From positions 62,001 through 126,000 of the forward strand of contig NZ_SJPK01000002.1 of assembly GCF_007859855.1 (NCBI RefSeq): a stretch of 64,000 bases of DNA, read 5' to 3'. The stretch is from Allorhodopirellula solitaria. Lineage in GTDB: Bacteria > Planctomycetota > Planctomycetia > Pirellulales > Pirellulaceae. The notes under the pieces were generated by a model. The model was not told the DNA's origin. It saw only the letters and a list, made by a program, of their open reading frames with translations, and ran no database searches. The translations under genes were made by a program, and so were the position numbers. Below, in pieces: positions 1 through 9,509 of this stretch (its first letter is position 1; each line of letters starts with the position of its first letter).

Positions 1-624
1 CTGCAGCACGAAATCAAAAACCCCCTGGCGGCCCTCGCTCTCCACATCCAGTTGCTCAGCGAACGTTTGGCCGAAGAGACCGACGATGCTGAAATCAACG
101 AATCACTTAGCATCCTCAATGCGGAGGTCAAACGAATTGGCAACGTGCTCGACGGTTTCCGCAATTATGCGTCGATCAATGACATTGGGCGCTCTCCCGT
201 CGACGTCAGCGAATTGATTGAAAAGCTCGTTCGCTTACTCCGCCCTCATGCTGAAAAGCAGAATGTCCGCTTGCTGGTCTCCGGCCCTGAACAACCGCTC
301 GACACCATCGAGGCGGATTCAGCACGACTCGAACAAGTGTTCCTCAATCTTGCCCTCAACGCCATCGCGGCGATGCCCGCTGGCGGCAGCTTGCGTTTTG
401 CGGTCTCCGGAGAAGACGGTGGTATACGTATCGACGTGACCGACTCCGGCAATGGAATCCCGGCCGAAGTGCAACCTAAAATCTTCGACCCTTACTTCAC
501 GACTCGTAGCGACGGCACCGGCATGGGACTCGCCCTGTGCGACAAGATCATCCGCCAGCACAATGGAAGTCTCGATTTCGAAACCGGCCCAAATGGCACC
601 ACTTTCACGGTCCAGCTCCACTAG
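1..624 (+). CDS. Sensor histidine kinase, C-terminal part (5' end outside window)
   Basis: The frame is open from base 1 and ends at a TAG at 622-624, so only the last 207 residues are present. The phospho-acceptor H-box HEIKNPLAAL begins at visible residue 3, followed by a dimerisation helix pair. The HATPase domain follows with an N-box (LEQVFLNLALNAI), a G1 box (DSGNGIP) and a G2 box (GTGMGLALCDKII). The kinase would autophosphorylate on His and pass phosphate to a response regulator. The H-box and N-box wording resembles the NtrB/AtoS/ZraS group that partners sigma-54 activators. The sensor domain and partner regulator are not visible, so the signal is unknown. Confidence 0.93.
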   Translation: MQHEIKNPLAALALHIQLLSERLAEETDDAEINESLSILNAEVKRIGNVLDGFRNYASINDIGRSPVDVSELIEKLVRLLRPHAEKQNVRLLVSGPEQPLDTIEADSARLEQVFLNLALNAIAAMPAGGSLRFAVSGEDGGIRIDVTDSGNGIPAEVQPKIFDPYFTTRSDGTGMGLALCDKIIRQHNGSLDFETGPNGTTFTVQLH

Positions 625-639
625 CGGGCTGTCGGTTCC

Positions 640-1110
640 AGTGAGCCGAGACACATCAGCGGCCTGGCGATTGGGAACGCGGGAGTAATGAATGTCGTAT
701 CGGACGAGGCAATGAGCTGTTGATTCCCCACAAAACCAGATCCCCTGTCAGCTTGTCTGACAGGAATCGCCGTTTTGTGATTAGAACAATGGAGCGTTCA
801 CCCCGCTCCCATGCGGGCTTGCCCCGCATGACAGCAAAGTCTGTCGGCTTGGTTTCCTGTCAGACAAGCTGACAGGGGAACGCGTGTCGATGCCGCGGTT
901 TTCTAATTTCAAAACTTAGCTTCCCGTGTGACAAGCACACGGGGGAGCAAACTGGCGGGAATCAACAACTCGTCGCCTCGTCCACTACAGAAAAGATCTC
1001 GCAAAATTCGACACTTATTGATCACGTGATGCTTAGTTGAGCCGAGACGCATAAGTGGGCGGCGTTACCCGGGGCCTGAACGGCACTCGTCCCGCTTTGC
1101 GGCACCAGCG
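640..1110. repeat. Composite spacer of dispersed palindromic repeats
   Basis: The 511-bp spacer between the kinase and the ABC ATPase contains no convincing gene. Outer arms at about 695-730 and 955-987 (GGACGAGGC, then GTTGATTCCC, in opposite orientation) enclose two inverted copies of a CCTGTCAG/CTGACAGG palindrome at 744-764 and 856-876. The stretch 839-962 is about 85% identical by eye, on the opposite strand, to 39389-39510. A TGAGCCGAGAC repeat at about 1038-1085, with a shorter relative at 641, is seen again near 57319. The repeats lie just past the convergent 3' ends of two genes. Confidence 0.8.
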
Positions 1111-1135
1111 TCGATTCAATCGCCTGCCCGCTCGC

Positions 1136-2092
1136 CTAGACCTGGTCCAAGAATGCCTTGCCGGTCTTGGCTACGAAGACGTCTTCCAAACTCGCTCGTC
1201 CCAGCGAAATGGACTCGACCGAGTCACCGAGCCGCTCGGCAATCGGGGACAGCAAGTCGGCCAGGTCACGCGATCCGGATTGCTCACTCGTCAATCGCAG
1301 CGTCTTGCCGATACGCAGCGGGATCAGATCCATTTCATCTCGCAGATAGGACTCCGCTCCTGAGAGATCCTCGGCGACGATACTCAGCACGCGATCCCCC
1401 ACGGCTCGCTGCAACTCCGCCGGCGGGGCATCCGCGATCTTTTTCCCGGCGTCGAGCAATACCACCCGCGACGCCTTGGCCGCCTCGTCCATGAGATGGG
1501 TCGTCAACATCACCGCCACACCTTCGGCAGCGAGTGACTCCAACGCATCCCACAACGCCAACCGCGCCGCGGGGTCGAGCCCGGTGCTCGGTTCGTCCAG
1601 CAGCATCACCGGCGGCCGGTGTAACAGACCTTTGGCCAACTCGACTCGCCGCTTCAGCCCGCCCGACAACGTCTGGCAGAATTCGTCTCGGCGGTCCTCC
1701 AGCGAAAACTGTTTCAGCAACTCATCGCAACGATTCCGCAGCCGATCACCCGCCAGACCATACAGGGCACCTTGGCAGCGTAGATTCTCGAGCACAGTAA
1801 GCTTGATATCCAAACTCGGCGACTGAAAGATAATGCCGAGCCGACCACGGGCCGCCATCGTCTCGCTGCGGACGTCGGCACCGGCGATCGATACCTGCCC
1901 CTGCTGGACCGGCAACAGCGTGCTCAAGAGGCGAAACAGAGTCGTTTTCCCACTGCCGTTCTGACCGAGCACCGCCACGATCTCACCGCCATGGACACTC
2001 AGGTCCAATTCATTGACAGCGTATGTCTGGTCATATCGATGGCTCAATCCCGCCACCGAAACCGCGGCAAGAGCTTGCTTCTTGTCTTCCAT
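1136..2092 (-). CDS. ABC transporter ATP-binding protein (ABC-2 export type)
   Basis: This 318-residue ATPase has Walker A GQNGSGKT, signature LSGGLKRRVELAKG, Walker B VMLLDEP, a D-loop (STGLDP) and the switch His in TTHLMDE. The C-terminal tail ending SLEDVFVAKTGK is typical of the DrrA/NodI/CcmA-like branch that energises ABC-2 permeases. The ATG at 2092 is chosen because it sits 5 bp after the ctaB stop and is followed directly by MEDKKQ; the upstream ATG at 2161 would overlap ctaB by 64 bp. It is the last gene of the heme A cluster, and no permease gene follows because the next gene downstream is the convergent kinase. Its substrate is unknown, and a role in oxidase assembly is only inferred from position. 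Confidence 0.9.
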   Translation of the reverse strand: MEDKKQALAAVSVAGLSHRYDQTYAVNELDLSVHGGEIVAVLGQNGSGKTTLFRLLSTLLPVQQGQVSIAGADVRSETMAARGRLGIIFQSPSLDIKLTVLENLRCQGALYGLAGDRLRNRCDELLKQFSLEDRRDEFCQTLSGGLKRRVELAKGLLHRPPVMLLDEPSTGLDPAARLALWDALESLAAEGVAVMLTTHLMDEAAKASRVVLLDAGKKIADAPPAELQRAVGDRVLSIVAEDLSGAESYLRDEMDLIPLRIGKTLRLTSEQSGSRDLADLLSPIAERLGDSVESISLGRASLEDVFVAKTGKAFLDQV

Positions 2093-2097
2093 TGCTA

Positions 2098-3204
2098 TCA
2101 CAGACCGATCACTCGTAGCGTCATTACCAATAATACCGCAGGCAAGACAACTAACGACCAACGCATCATCTTGCGAGCGTGCTGATCGTCACGCTGGCGG
2201 GCAAATCGCACTGCCGCGACGAACAGCGGCCACGTCGCCGCGACCACCAACAACGAGGTTACCAAACTCGCCACCGACAAAATCAAATCGCCCGCCGGAG
2301 CCAAGCACATCGTCACACCGCAAGCAGCCAAGGCAATCGAACCAACGATACTTTGCCAGCCAGCGCTTCGGCCGCTCGGTTGAATCGTCGTGGTCATCTG
2401 AAAACCTGCCTCGGCGTACTGATGCCGACACAACCACGCGATCGCCATGAAGTGTGGGTACTGCCAACAAGCCAGAACGCCAAACAACATCCATCCTGCC
2501 AAATCGGTCATCTGTCCGCCCGCCGCGGTATACCCCATGAACACGGGCAAAGCACCGGCGATCGCGCCCACGGTCGTATTCCAAGCTGTCCGTGTTTTCA
2601 TCGGGGTATAAACAAGCACATAAACACCCCAGGTGGCCAATCCCACCAATGCCGGGGCAGGACCAAACTGCCACGCCAGAACCACTGTGCCCAGCAAACC
2701 CAGGACCGCTGTAAACGCTACCCCTGTGGCCACCGACATTCGCCGTGATGCCAACGGACGTGATGCCGTACGCGGCATCAAGGGATCGATCCAACGCTCC
2801 CATACCTGATTAGCCGCACCCGCGCTGCCAGCGACCAACCCCGTTCCCAGGAGCAACGCAAACCACTCCGGCAGCGATAGCATCACGCCGGTCTTAGCAG
2901 ACATCCCGATCCAAGCTGAGGCCACCGTCGTGACCAAAATCATCGACACAATCCGTGGCTTAGTCAGCTCGATGAAATCCCCGAAACGTGTGGGTTCGCG
3001 TTTGCGACGCTCACGCGGCGGTACCCGAGGCTCCGCGTCGGCCGAATCCGCAACACCGCTGCGCGGTCGGTCGAGCGAACGCGCAGTCTCGCTCGGCGTC
3101 AGCGGCTCGTCGGGCGTCACAGATTCGTCGGGAATCACGAGTGGTTGATCCAAAAGAGCGGTCGACGATTCGCGGCAGTCGGTCGCCATGAGCGGCCCCG
3201 TCAT
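2098..3204 (-). CDS. ctaB: Protoheme IX farnesyltransferase (heme O synthase)
   Basis: This polytopic UbiA-family prenyltransferase transfers farnesyl to the 2-vinyl group of heme B to give heme O, the substrate of the neighbouring CtaA. The first Asp-rich motif is visible as NQVWERWIDPLMPRT followed by RPL. The second loop contains YTPMKTRTAWNT and GAIAGALPVFMGY, and ELTKPRIVSMI opens the first helix. An N-terminal extension of about 75 hydrophilic residues, rich in Ser, Asp and Arg, precedes the membrane core, giving 368 residues against roughly 300 in many homologues. The start may instead be the second Met (3189). It lies 75 bp after ctaA and 5 bp before the ABC ATPase, so the three probably form one transcript. 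Confidence 0.95.
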   Translation of the reverse strand: MTGPLMATDCRESSTALLDQPLVIPDESVTPDEPLTPSETARSLDRPRSGVADSADAEPRVPPRERRKREPTRFGDFIELTKPRIVSMILVTTVASAWIGMSAKTGVMLSLPEWFALLLGTGLVAGSAGAANQVWERWIDPLMPRTASRPLASRRMSVATGVAFTAVLGLLGTVVLAWQFGPAPALVGLATWGVYVLVYTPMKTRTAWNTTVGAIAGALPVFMGYTAAGGQMTDLAGWMLFGVLACWQYPHFMAIAWLCRHQYAEAGFQMTTTIQPSGRSAGWQSIVGSIALAACGVTMCLAPAGDLILSVASLVTSLLVVAATWPLFVAAVRFARQRDDQHARKMMRWSLVVLPAVLLVMTLRVIGL

Positions 3205-3279
3205 GAGAGAAAATCAGAATAGAAAAAAGTGCGTCAGATGTTGAGGTCGCTCGCCACGATTCAGGCGGCAAACGCCGAG

Positions 3280-4374
3280 CTACCTCTGCGGCACGTGGGC
3301 CAGCACCCAGCGCCGTCGCCGCAACCGCACAGCCAATAAAGTCGATACGGCCAAAATCAAGGAACCTGTCGCCACATGCCCCGTCACAATCCACGCATCG
3401 AGCATGTTTTTAGACGCCAGCCGGTAGGAGGAACTGCCAGGAAACGAATCCATGATCGCGGGATAACCGTAGTTCACGATCCACGTCCCCACCCCTAGCA
3501 AGAGCTGCAACGCCACAAAGCATACCAAGCCTGCCGCAGGACGCGAGAGCGTCAAATCGCCGCACCCCCGCATCACCCCCCAAACAACCCAGGCCAGCAA
3601 CCACAGGGCGACCCCCGTCGCAACATGAGTCATCGCGGTGTGTGCGAACATCCCCGGGCTCGATGTCGGCAAGGCGTGCCGCAACTGAGCCCCGAGCAGA
3701 ATCTGCAGATAAGCGACACCCACCAACAAGATCGGCCATACCATCCGCGGTGAAGTCGTCTCGGGCTGCGCTCGGCCCACAACACGCAGCTCACCGCTCG
3801 TCGATTCCGTCTCATTCTCTCGCTCGACCCCAGCGGCATCGAGTACCGCATCCGGCCGCCAGCGACGCCCTGTCACACAAGCAGCCACCACGCACAAGGC
3901 AAAGAAGACTGGCCCGGTGCAGCCATGGACCATCGCCAACACACGCGCGCTCATCGTCACCCGCAGCCCACCCAATACTCCCTGACCGATCACCGCCACC
4001 AAGACCACAGCGGCCAGCACAGTCACCCAGCGGCGACGGTCACCATGCCATGCTGCGACCAGAAACCCGATCGCAATGAACCCCACCAGAGCTCCCAGCA
4101 ATCGGTGACCATGCTCGATGAACAAATCAAACGGCCCCAACAACCAGGTCGACAGCGGATACAAAAATAAATTGTATCCATACGTCCCCGGCCAATCGGG
4201 AACCGACATGCCTGCGTCATAGGTCGTGACCAGACCACCGACCCAAATCAGCGGCCAGACGAGAATGACCAGCGTGCAGGCCAACCGTCGCGGCCACGGC
4301 GAAACTGCTACCGATGAACCAGACAGATCCGCCGCTGGGGCGGTGTAGGCAGTCGTGGAGGCTGGCGTGGTCAC
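3280..4374 (-). CDS. ctaA: Heme A synthase (COX15/CtaA)
   Basis: CtaA hydroxylates the heme O methyl group to make heme A for aa3-type oxidase. The 364-residue membrane protein has the expected conserved histidines in paired helices: EHGHRLLG near residues 87-94, VHGCTGP near 149-155, HTAMTHVATG near 245-254 and TGHVATG near 331-337. The N-terminal GGLVTTYDAGMSVPDWP motif is characteristic of the family. The loop at about residues 168-210 between the two four-helix halves is longer and more charged than usual. Translation starts at a GTG (4374) inside the stop of the preceding small gene (GTGA, 4374-4371), which indicates translational coupling. With ctaB it forms the heme A pathway. Confidence 0.95.
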   Translation of the reverse strand: MTTPASTTAYTAPAADLSGSSVAVSPWPRRLACTLVILVWPLIWVGGLVTTYDAGMSVPDWPGTYGYNLFLYPLSTWLLGPFDLFIEHGHRLLGALVGFIAIGFLVAAWHGDRRRWVTVLAAVVLVAVIGQGVLGGLRVTMSARVLAMVHGCTGPVFFALCVVAACVTGRRWRPDAVLDAAGVERENETESTSGELRVVGRAQPETTSPRMVWPILLVGVAYLQILLGAQLRHALPTSSPGMFAHTAMTHVATGVALWLLAWVVWGVMRGCGDLTLSRPAAGLVCFVALQLLLGVGTWIVNYGYPAIMDSFPGSSSYRLASKNMLDAWIVTGHVATGSLILAVSTLLAVRLRRRRWVLAHVPQR

Positions 4375-4547
4375 TTCAAGCGCCCCCCTCGGTCCGCCAG
4401 ACGCTCACCGCTCATGCCACCGATCACGGCCCCACCGGCACCGAAAATTGCCGCCGGCACCATGCCGCCCAGTCCCAATAGCCACATCAGGGCCAGACCC
4501 AGGGCCAGACCCACAATGGCACCAACGCTTCGATAGGTATCACGCAT
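4371..4547 (-). CDS. Small glycine-rich membrane protein coupled to ctaA
   Basis: This 58-residue reading frame starts at ATG 4547 (MRDTYRSVGAIVG) and stops at TGA 4373-4371. It has one long or two short hydrophobic stretches at about residues 8-28 and 30-45 with a Gly-zipper-like pattern (GAGGAVIGG), and a charged tail SGERLADRGGRLK. I do not recognise the family. Support for its being real comes from the GTGA overlap with the heme A synthase start, its position filling the gap between the cytochrome gene and ctaA, and its plausible membrane-protein composition. A small assembly factor or oxidase subunit is a guess from context only. No strong ribosome binding site is visible. Confidence 0.6.
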   Translation of the reverse strand: MRDTYRSVGAIVGLALGLALMWLLGLGGMVPAAIFGAGGAVIGGMSGERLADRGGRLK

Positions 4548-4588
4548 GCTAGAGAGTTCAAGAAAAACGGGGGCGGACGGACGGGCTC

Positions 4589-6046
4589 TTAGTTCTTCAT
4601 CGCTTCTAAGAAATTCACGAGATCCCAGACGTCCCTGGGTGACACTCCCGTTCCTTCCTCGCTGGGCACGACAATCTCGATCCCTGGCATCGGGGTCCCT
4701 GCGATGCCGTGATGAATCCGGCGATACAGTGTTTCGGGATCGTCGCCGCCCCGCAACAAACCCTCGGCGAGCACCCGCGGTTCAATCTTCCGCGGTGGCA
4801 GGGCCCCGGCTTTGCGAAATGGCTTGACTGCTTCGGTGTCCTCGGGGGTGATCCCAATCCGCGTCGTGAATTCTTTCGTCCAATCGTCATAGTCCAATGA
4901 CGGCAGACCGCCCACGCCATCCTGGCCATGGCAGCCCGCGCAGGCCACGACAGGCCCGTTAAAGAGTTCGCGGCCACGGGCAACCGATGCCGCCAACGCC
5001 TCTCCCTCATCGGAGGGCTGCGGTGGAACCGGTGACGACTCGGCGCTGACCCACCGGCCGACGACATCATGGATCACATCGGCAATCGCCCGCTGCCCAT
5101 CACTTAGCTCATCGAGCTGCATCGACGCGGTGGAGTCCGCTCCGCTCTGCTGGGCGAGAGCCTCTTCATCTCGCAACTGAATTCGCAACTCGTCCGCCGG
5201 CGCCGATTCGTCATAATCGAGCATATCCACGGCGTGAGCGAGCAGTCGGCGTTCGACTTCACCCCGCACCGACAGATAAATCACATAGTCCACCAACGCA
5301 TCGCGATCGGACGAAGGCAGCGTCCGGAAACTGGGCATGGGCGTCCCCGGGATGCCCGACACCAACGCTCGCTCGAGATCATCACGAGTCGGCTTCTCCG
5401 AGCGAGTGGTCGATTTCCATTTGAAAACTCCTGCCCGGAAATCGCGTGGGTAAGGCACTTGCAATCGCGAGGCCGCCCCCGTGCCACTGCCCGCGATCCC
5501 GTGACAGATCACGCAGTGCTCCTGGTACAAGCCCGAATGCACGTTGGCCTGATCGCTCCTGACGCCACCAGCTGCAATCTCGAGCCGCTGCAGCGAAACC
5601 AGGTTTTGCTCCGCTTCGCTGCGCATCCAACGACGGGGCCAACGTGGCGATTGTGGCGTTCCGAACAACTTATCCACCACCACCGAGACGTCTTGCATGG
5701 CCGCCTCGGTTGGCAAATCGCGAGAAATTTCCAAGGACATGGCCCGCACACGGTCGTGGCCAAACTCAGGGGCCGACTCGCGGCATCCCACCATCAAAAC
5801 ACTCGGCGAGACCATCAACGCCGCTAGGATCCAGGCCGCTGGACTCGCGATGGAACAGCGATTGGGCGCCGCCCGAACCGTCCTCTCCGGAACGTCAGAG
5901 CAGCCTCCGACGGCGGAAAACCCGACACATCCTGACCGCAGGCGGCAATGCCGACCGATTCGGCGGATCAAAATCGCGAGACAGGACATCAGATGGAGAA
6001 TAAAAAGCAGAGGCAAATGGAACAGCGAGGTGAAACGTCGCCCCAT
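4589..6046 (-). CDS. Diheme cytochrome c protein, membrane anchored
   Basis: Two heme c attachment motifs are present: CVICHG in the first domain and CAGCHG in the second. Each is followed by a distal Met ligand in the same setting (GTPMPSF and GTPMPGI). The two cytochrome c domains are separated by an acidic linker of about 100 residues. A hydrophobic stretch ending in LMVGC about 60 residues before the first domain looks like a lipobox, so the mature protein may be a lipoprotein. The frame is open upstream to a TTG at 6142; ATGs occur at 6046 and 5989, and the true start is uncertain. It opens the heme A cluster and probably carries electrons toward a terminal oxidase. Confidence 0.85.
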   Translation of the reverse strand: MGRRFTSLFHLPLLFILHLMSCLAILIRRIGRHCRLRSGCVGFSAVGGCSDVPERTVRAAPNRCSIASPAAWILAALMVSPSVLMVGCRESAPEFGHDRVRAMSLEISRDLPTEAAMQDVSVVVDKLFGTPQSPRWPRRWMRSEAEQNLVSLQRLEIAAGGVRSDQANVHSGLYQEHCVICHGIAGSGTGAASRLQVPYPRDFRAGVFKWKSTTRSEKPTRDDLERALVSGIPGTPMPSFRTLPSSDRDALVDYVIYLSVRGEVERRLLAHAVDMLDYDESAPADELRIQLRDEEALAQQSGADSTASMQLDELSDGQRAIADVIHDVVGRWVSAESSPVPPQPSDEGEALAASVARGRELFNGPVVACAGCHGQDGVGGLPSLDYDDWTKEFTTRIGITPEDTEAVKPFRKAGALPPRKIEPRVLAEGLLRGGDDPETLYRRIHHGIAGTPMPGIEIVVPSEEGTGVSPRDVWDLVNFLEAMKN

Positions 6047-6204
6047 TGTCCCCAAGCATCTCGTGCTGAACACCACCCAAATCGGCGAAAACCGCGTTCC
6101 GCGACAAAACGCTGCAGGCACCGTCCTCTGCGCCAAACCCAAAACGTGTTATCCTCCGCGAAATTTGGTCCCCACTCCTGACTCACTTTCTGGAATCCAC
6201 GACT

Positions 6205-9200
6205 GTGCCGCGCCGCGAAGACCTCAAAAAAATTCTCCTGATTGGCAGTGGGCCGATCGTGATCGGCCAAGCCTGCGAGTTCGATTACTCAGGGACGCAA
6301 GCCTGCAAGGCGCTCCGCGAGGAGGGATACGAGGTGGTGCTCGTCAACAGCAATCCAGCGACGATCATGACCGACCCCGCGACGGCGGACGCCACCTACA
6401 TCGAGCCTCTGACGTGGCAGGTCGTTGAGAAAGTAATCGCGAAGGAACGTCCGGACGCCCTCCTGCCAACGCTCGGCGGCCAAACGGCACTGAATATCGC
6501 GATGGAACTCGACGCCAATGGCGTGCTCGAGAAATATGGGGTCGAGATGATCGCCGCCAACGCCAAGGTGATCGCCAAAGCCGAAGAGCGAGATCAGTTC
6601 AAAGAGGCCATGGAAAAAATCGGGCTCGATGTGTGCACCGGATTCACTGTCAATTCGCTCGCCGAAGCCCGCGCCGCGCTCGCCGAAGTGGGGCTGCCCG
6701 CTGTCGTGCGGCCGTCCTTCACCATGGGCGGCTCCGGTTCGGCAATCGCCTACAACAAAGATGACTTCGATGCGCTCGTTCAGAATGGGCTCGACCAATC
6801 GCCCGTCACCGAAGTCCTGATCGAGGAATCGATCATCGGTTGGAAAGAGTACGAGATGGAGGTCATGCGCGACCGCGACGATAACGTTGTCGTGATCTGC
6901 AGCATCGAGAACTTTGACGCGATGGGCGTGCACACGGGCGACTCGATCACCGTCGCTCCCGCTCAAACGCTCACGGACAAGGAATACCAGCGGATGCGAG
7001 ACGCTTCGCTGGCAGTGATTCGCGAGATCGGCGTCGAAACTGGCGGCAGCAACATCCAATTCGCGATCCAGCCCGATACCGGACGGATGATCGTGATCGA
7101 GATGAACCCGCGGGTCAGTCGCAGCAGCGCCCTGGCCAGCAAAGCGACTGGTTTTCCGATCGCGAAAATTGCCGCTAAGCTGGCAATCGGCTACCGACTG
7201 TGGGAACTCCCCAACGATATCACGCAGAAAACGAAAGCCTGCTTCGAACCGACGATCGACTACGTCGTGACGAAAATCCCACGCTTCGCCTTCGAGAAGT
7301 TTCCCGAAGCCGATGCGACGTTGACGACCCAGATGAAGAGCGTGGGCGAGACGATGGCCATCGGCCGTACGTTCCAAGAGTCCTTCCAAAAAGCACTCCG
7401 CGGGCTCGAGGTCGGCGCCTTCGGGTTCGGCAGTGACCCCAAAGATAAATGGGGCACCGACGAACAACCCGACCGCGACGAAATTCGCGCCAAACTCAGC
7501 ACCCCTGGTAGCGAACGCGTCTTCTACATCCGCTATGCCATGAAATCGGGCATGAGCGTTGCCGACATCCACGCCCTGACGCACATCGATGAGTGGTTCC
7601 TCGAACACCTCATGCACCTGATCGAGCTCGAGAACGAAATCACCGAACTCGGCTCACTCGACAAGATCGATACTGAGAAACTGCGAGATCTCAAACGCCG
7701 TGGCTTTTCCGATCGACATATCGCCGCGATGACCGGCACAACCGAACTGCAGGTTCGTAGCCATCGCCTCAGCGAGAACATCCGACCGGTCTTCAAAAGC
7801 GTCGACACCTGTGCCGCCGAATTTGAAGCCTTCACGCCGTATTTTTACAGCACCTACGAATCGGAATCGGAAGTCCCTCCTAAAACGGACAAAAAACGCA
7901 TCATGATCCTCGGCGGCGGACCTAACCGTATCGGCCAAGGAATTGAATTCGACTACTGCTGCTGCCATGCTTCCTTCGCACTGCAGGAACTCGGCATCGA
8001 ATCGATCATGGTCAATAGCAACCCGGAAACGGTCTCGACCGATTACGACACGTCGGACATGCTGTTCTTTGAACCGCTGACGATCGAGGATGTCTTGAAC
8101 ATCTGCGACGAGATCCAACCCGACGGCGTCATCGTGCAGTTCGGCGGGCAAACGCCACTGAACCTGGCCCGGGGCCTGCAACAATCCGGCGTCCCGATCA
8201 TCGGCACGAGCGTGGACACGATCGACGCGGCCGAAGACCGTGAACTGTTCCAAAGCTTGATCAATGAACTCGGGCTGCGGCAACCGCCGTCGGGAATCGC
8301 TCGCAACATGGAAGAGGCGCGCGTCGAAGCCAAGCGAATCGGCTTTCCCGCCCTGGTCCGTCCCAGTTTCGTGCTCGGCGGACGCGCGATGGAAATCTGC
8401 TACGACCGCGCCCAGTTCGAACGGTACGTTGCCGAAGCCTTCATCGTCGCCGATGGACAACCCGTCCTCATCGACCGCTTCCTCGAAGATGCCACCGAAG
8501 TGGATGTCGATGCGATCAGCGACGGCACCGATTGTGTCATCATGGGCATCATGGAACATATCGAGGAAGCTGGTGTTCACTCCGGTGATTCGGCCTGTTG
8601 CATCCCACCGTTCAGCTTGCCCCAACCGGTGCTCGCCGATATCCGCGACGCCACGCGAAAACTGGCCGCCCGGCTCAACGTGATTGGACTGATGAACATC
8701 CAATTCGCGGTCAAGATCGAAGCCGATGGACCTCAGGTCTACATACTCGAGGTCAACCCGCGGGCCAGCCGCACGGTACCCTTCGTTGCCAAAGCCACGG
8801 GTGTCCCCGTCGCGGGAATCGCCACCAAAGTCATGGCGGGCAAGACGCTCGCCGAACTCGGGATCACCACTGAACCGATCCCCCGCCACGTTTCCATCAA
8901 AGAGAGCGTGTTCCCGTTCCGCAAATTCGCTGGCGTCGACATCGTCCTCGGCCCCGAGATGCGCAGCACTGGTGAAGTGATGGGGATCAGCCAAGTGTTC
9001 TCCATGGCATTCGCCAAGAGCCAACTCGCCGCCGGCACTGTCTTGCCCGAATCGGGCAAGATCTTCCTTTCGCTCTCGGCGCGGCATAAAGACGACGTGG
9101 TCGAACTCGGTAAATCTCTCAACGAACTCGGGTTTGAACTACTCGCCACCGAAGGCACCGCGCAGCGATTGAGCGAAGCTGGTATCGCGGTCACGCAGGT

Positions 9201-9462
9201 TAAAAAGATCGCCGAAGGACACCCCAACCTGATCGACTATCTCAAGAACGACGACGTCCAATTGATCCTCAACACGCCCAGCGGTAAAGGAGCACGCACC
9301 GACGAAGGTAAAATCCGAGCCGCCGGTGTTCAACATGGCGTTCCCTGCATCACCACTCTGGCCGCAGCCGATGCCGCCGTCCGCGCGATGAGAGCCGTCC
9401 GAGAACGAGAGATGGAAGTCGAGTCGCTGCAACAACGCTACGCGCTAAGCAATCAGTCGTAA
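6205..9462 (+). CDS. carB: Carbamoyl-phosphate synthase large subunit
   Basis: CarB makes carbamoyl phosphate from bicarbonate, ammonia (from the CarA glutaminase) and two ATP, for arginine and pyrimidine synthesis. The 1085-residue protein shows the internal duplication of the family. The N-half begins [23 protein letters not shown] and the C-half repeats it as [21 protein letters not shown] near residue 567. Both ATP-grasp metal sites are recognisable ([19 protein letters not shown] and [19 protein letters not shown]). An MGS-like allosteric domain occupies roughly the last 140 residues. Length is close to the usual 1070-1080. The start is a GTG. The gene stands alone; carA is not adjacent. 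Confidence 0.98.
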   Translation: MPRREDLKKILLIGSGPIVIGQACEFDYSGTQACKALREEGYEVVLVNSNPATIMTDPATADATYIEPLTWQVVEKVIAKERPDALLPTLGGQTALNIAMELDANGVLEKYGVEMIAANAKVIAKAEERDQFKEAMEKIGLDVCTGFTVNSLAEARAALAEVGLPAVVRPSFTMGGSGSAIAYNKDDFDALVQNGLDQSPVTEVLIEESIIGWKEYEMEVMRDRDDNVVVICSIENFDAMGVHTGDSITVAPAQTLTDKEYQRMRDASLAVIREIGVETGGSNIQFAIQPDTGRMIVIEMNPRVSRSSALASKATGFPIAKIAAKLAIGYRLWELPNDITQKTKACFEPTIDYVVTKIPRFAFEKFPEADATLTTQMKSVGETMAIGRTFQESFQKALRGLEVGAFGFGSDPKDKWGTDEQPDRDEIRAKLSTPGSERVFYIRYAMKSGMSVADIHALTHIDEWFLEHLMHLIELENEITELGSLDKIDTEKLRDLKRRGFSDRHIAAMTGTTELQVRSHRLSENIRPVFKSVDTCAAEFEAFTPYFYSTYESESEVPPKTDKKRIMILGGGPNRIGQGIEFDYCCCHASFALQELGIESIMVNSNPETVSTDYDTSDMLFFEPLTIEDVLNICDEIQPDGVIVQFGGQTPLNLARGLQQSGVPIIGTSVDTIDAAEDRELFQSLINELGLRQPPSGIARNMEEARVEAKRIGFPALVRPSFVLGGRAMEICYDRAQFERYVAEAFIVADGQPVLIDRFLEDATEVDVDAISDGTDCVIMGIMEHIEEAGVHSGDSACCIPPFSLPQPVLADIRDATRKLAARLNVIGLMNIQFAVKIEADGPQVYILEVNPRASRTVPFVAKATGVPVAGIATKVMAGKTLAELGITTEPIPRHVSIKESVFPFRKFAGVDIVLGPEMRSTGEVMGISQVFSMAFAKSQLAAGTVLPESGKIFLSLSARHKDDVVELGKSLNELGFELLATEGTAQRLSEAGIAVTQVKKIAEGHPNLIDYLKNDDVQLILNTPSGKGARTDEGKIRAAGVQHGVPCITTLAAADAAVRAMRAVREREMEVESLQQRYALSNQS

Positions 9463-9509
9463 GCCGCAGGATCCCTGTCGGCTGAGTAGGGCCGTCGGCT
9501 AGCGATGGA

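Noticed and set aside
6289-9087. Large minus-strand frames inside carB (442 and 477 codons)
   Set aside because: Antisense shadows of carB; His/Asp/Arg-rich composition with no domain features.
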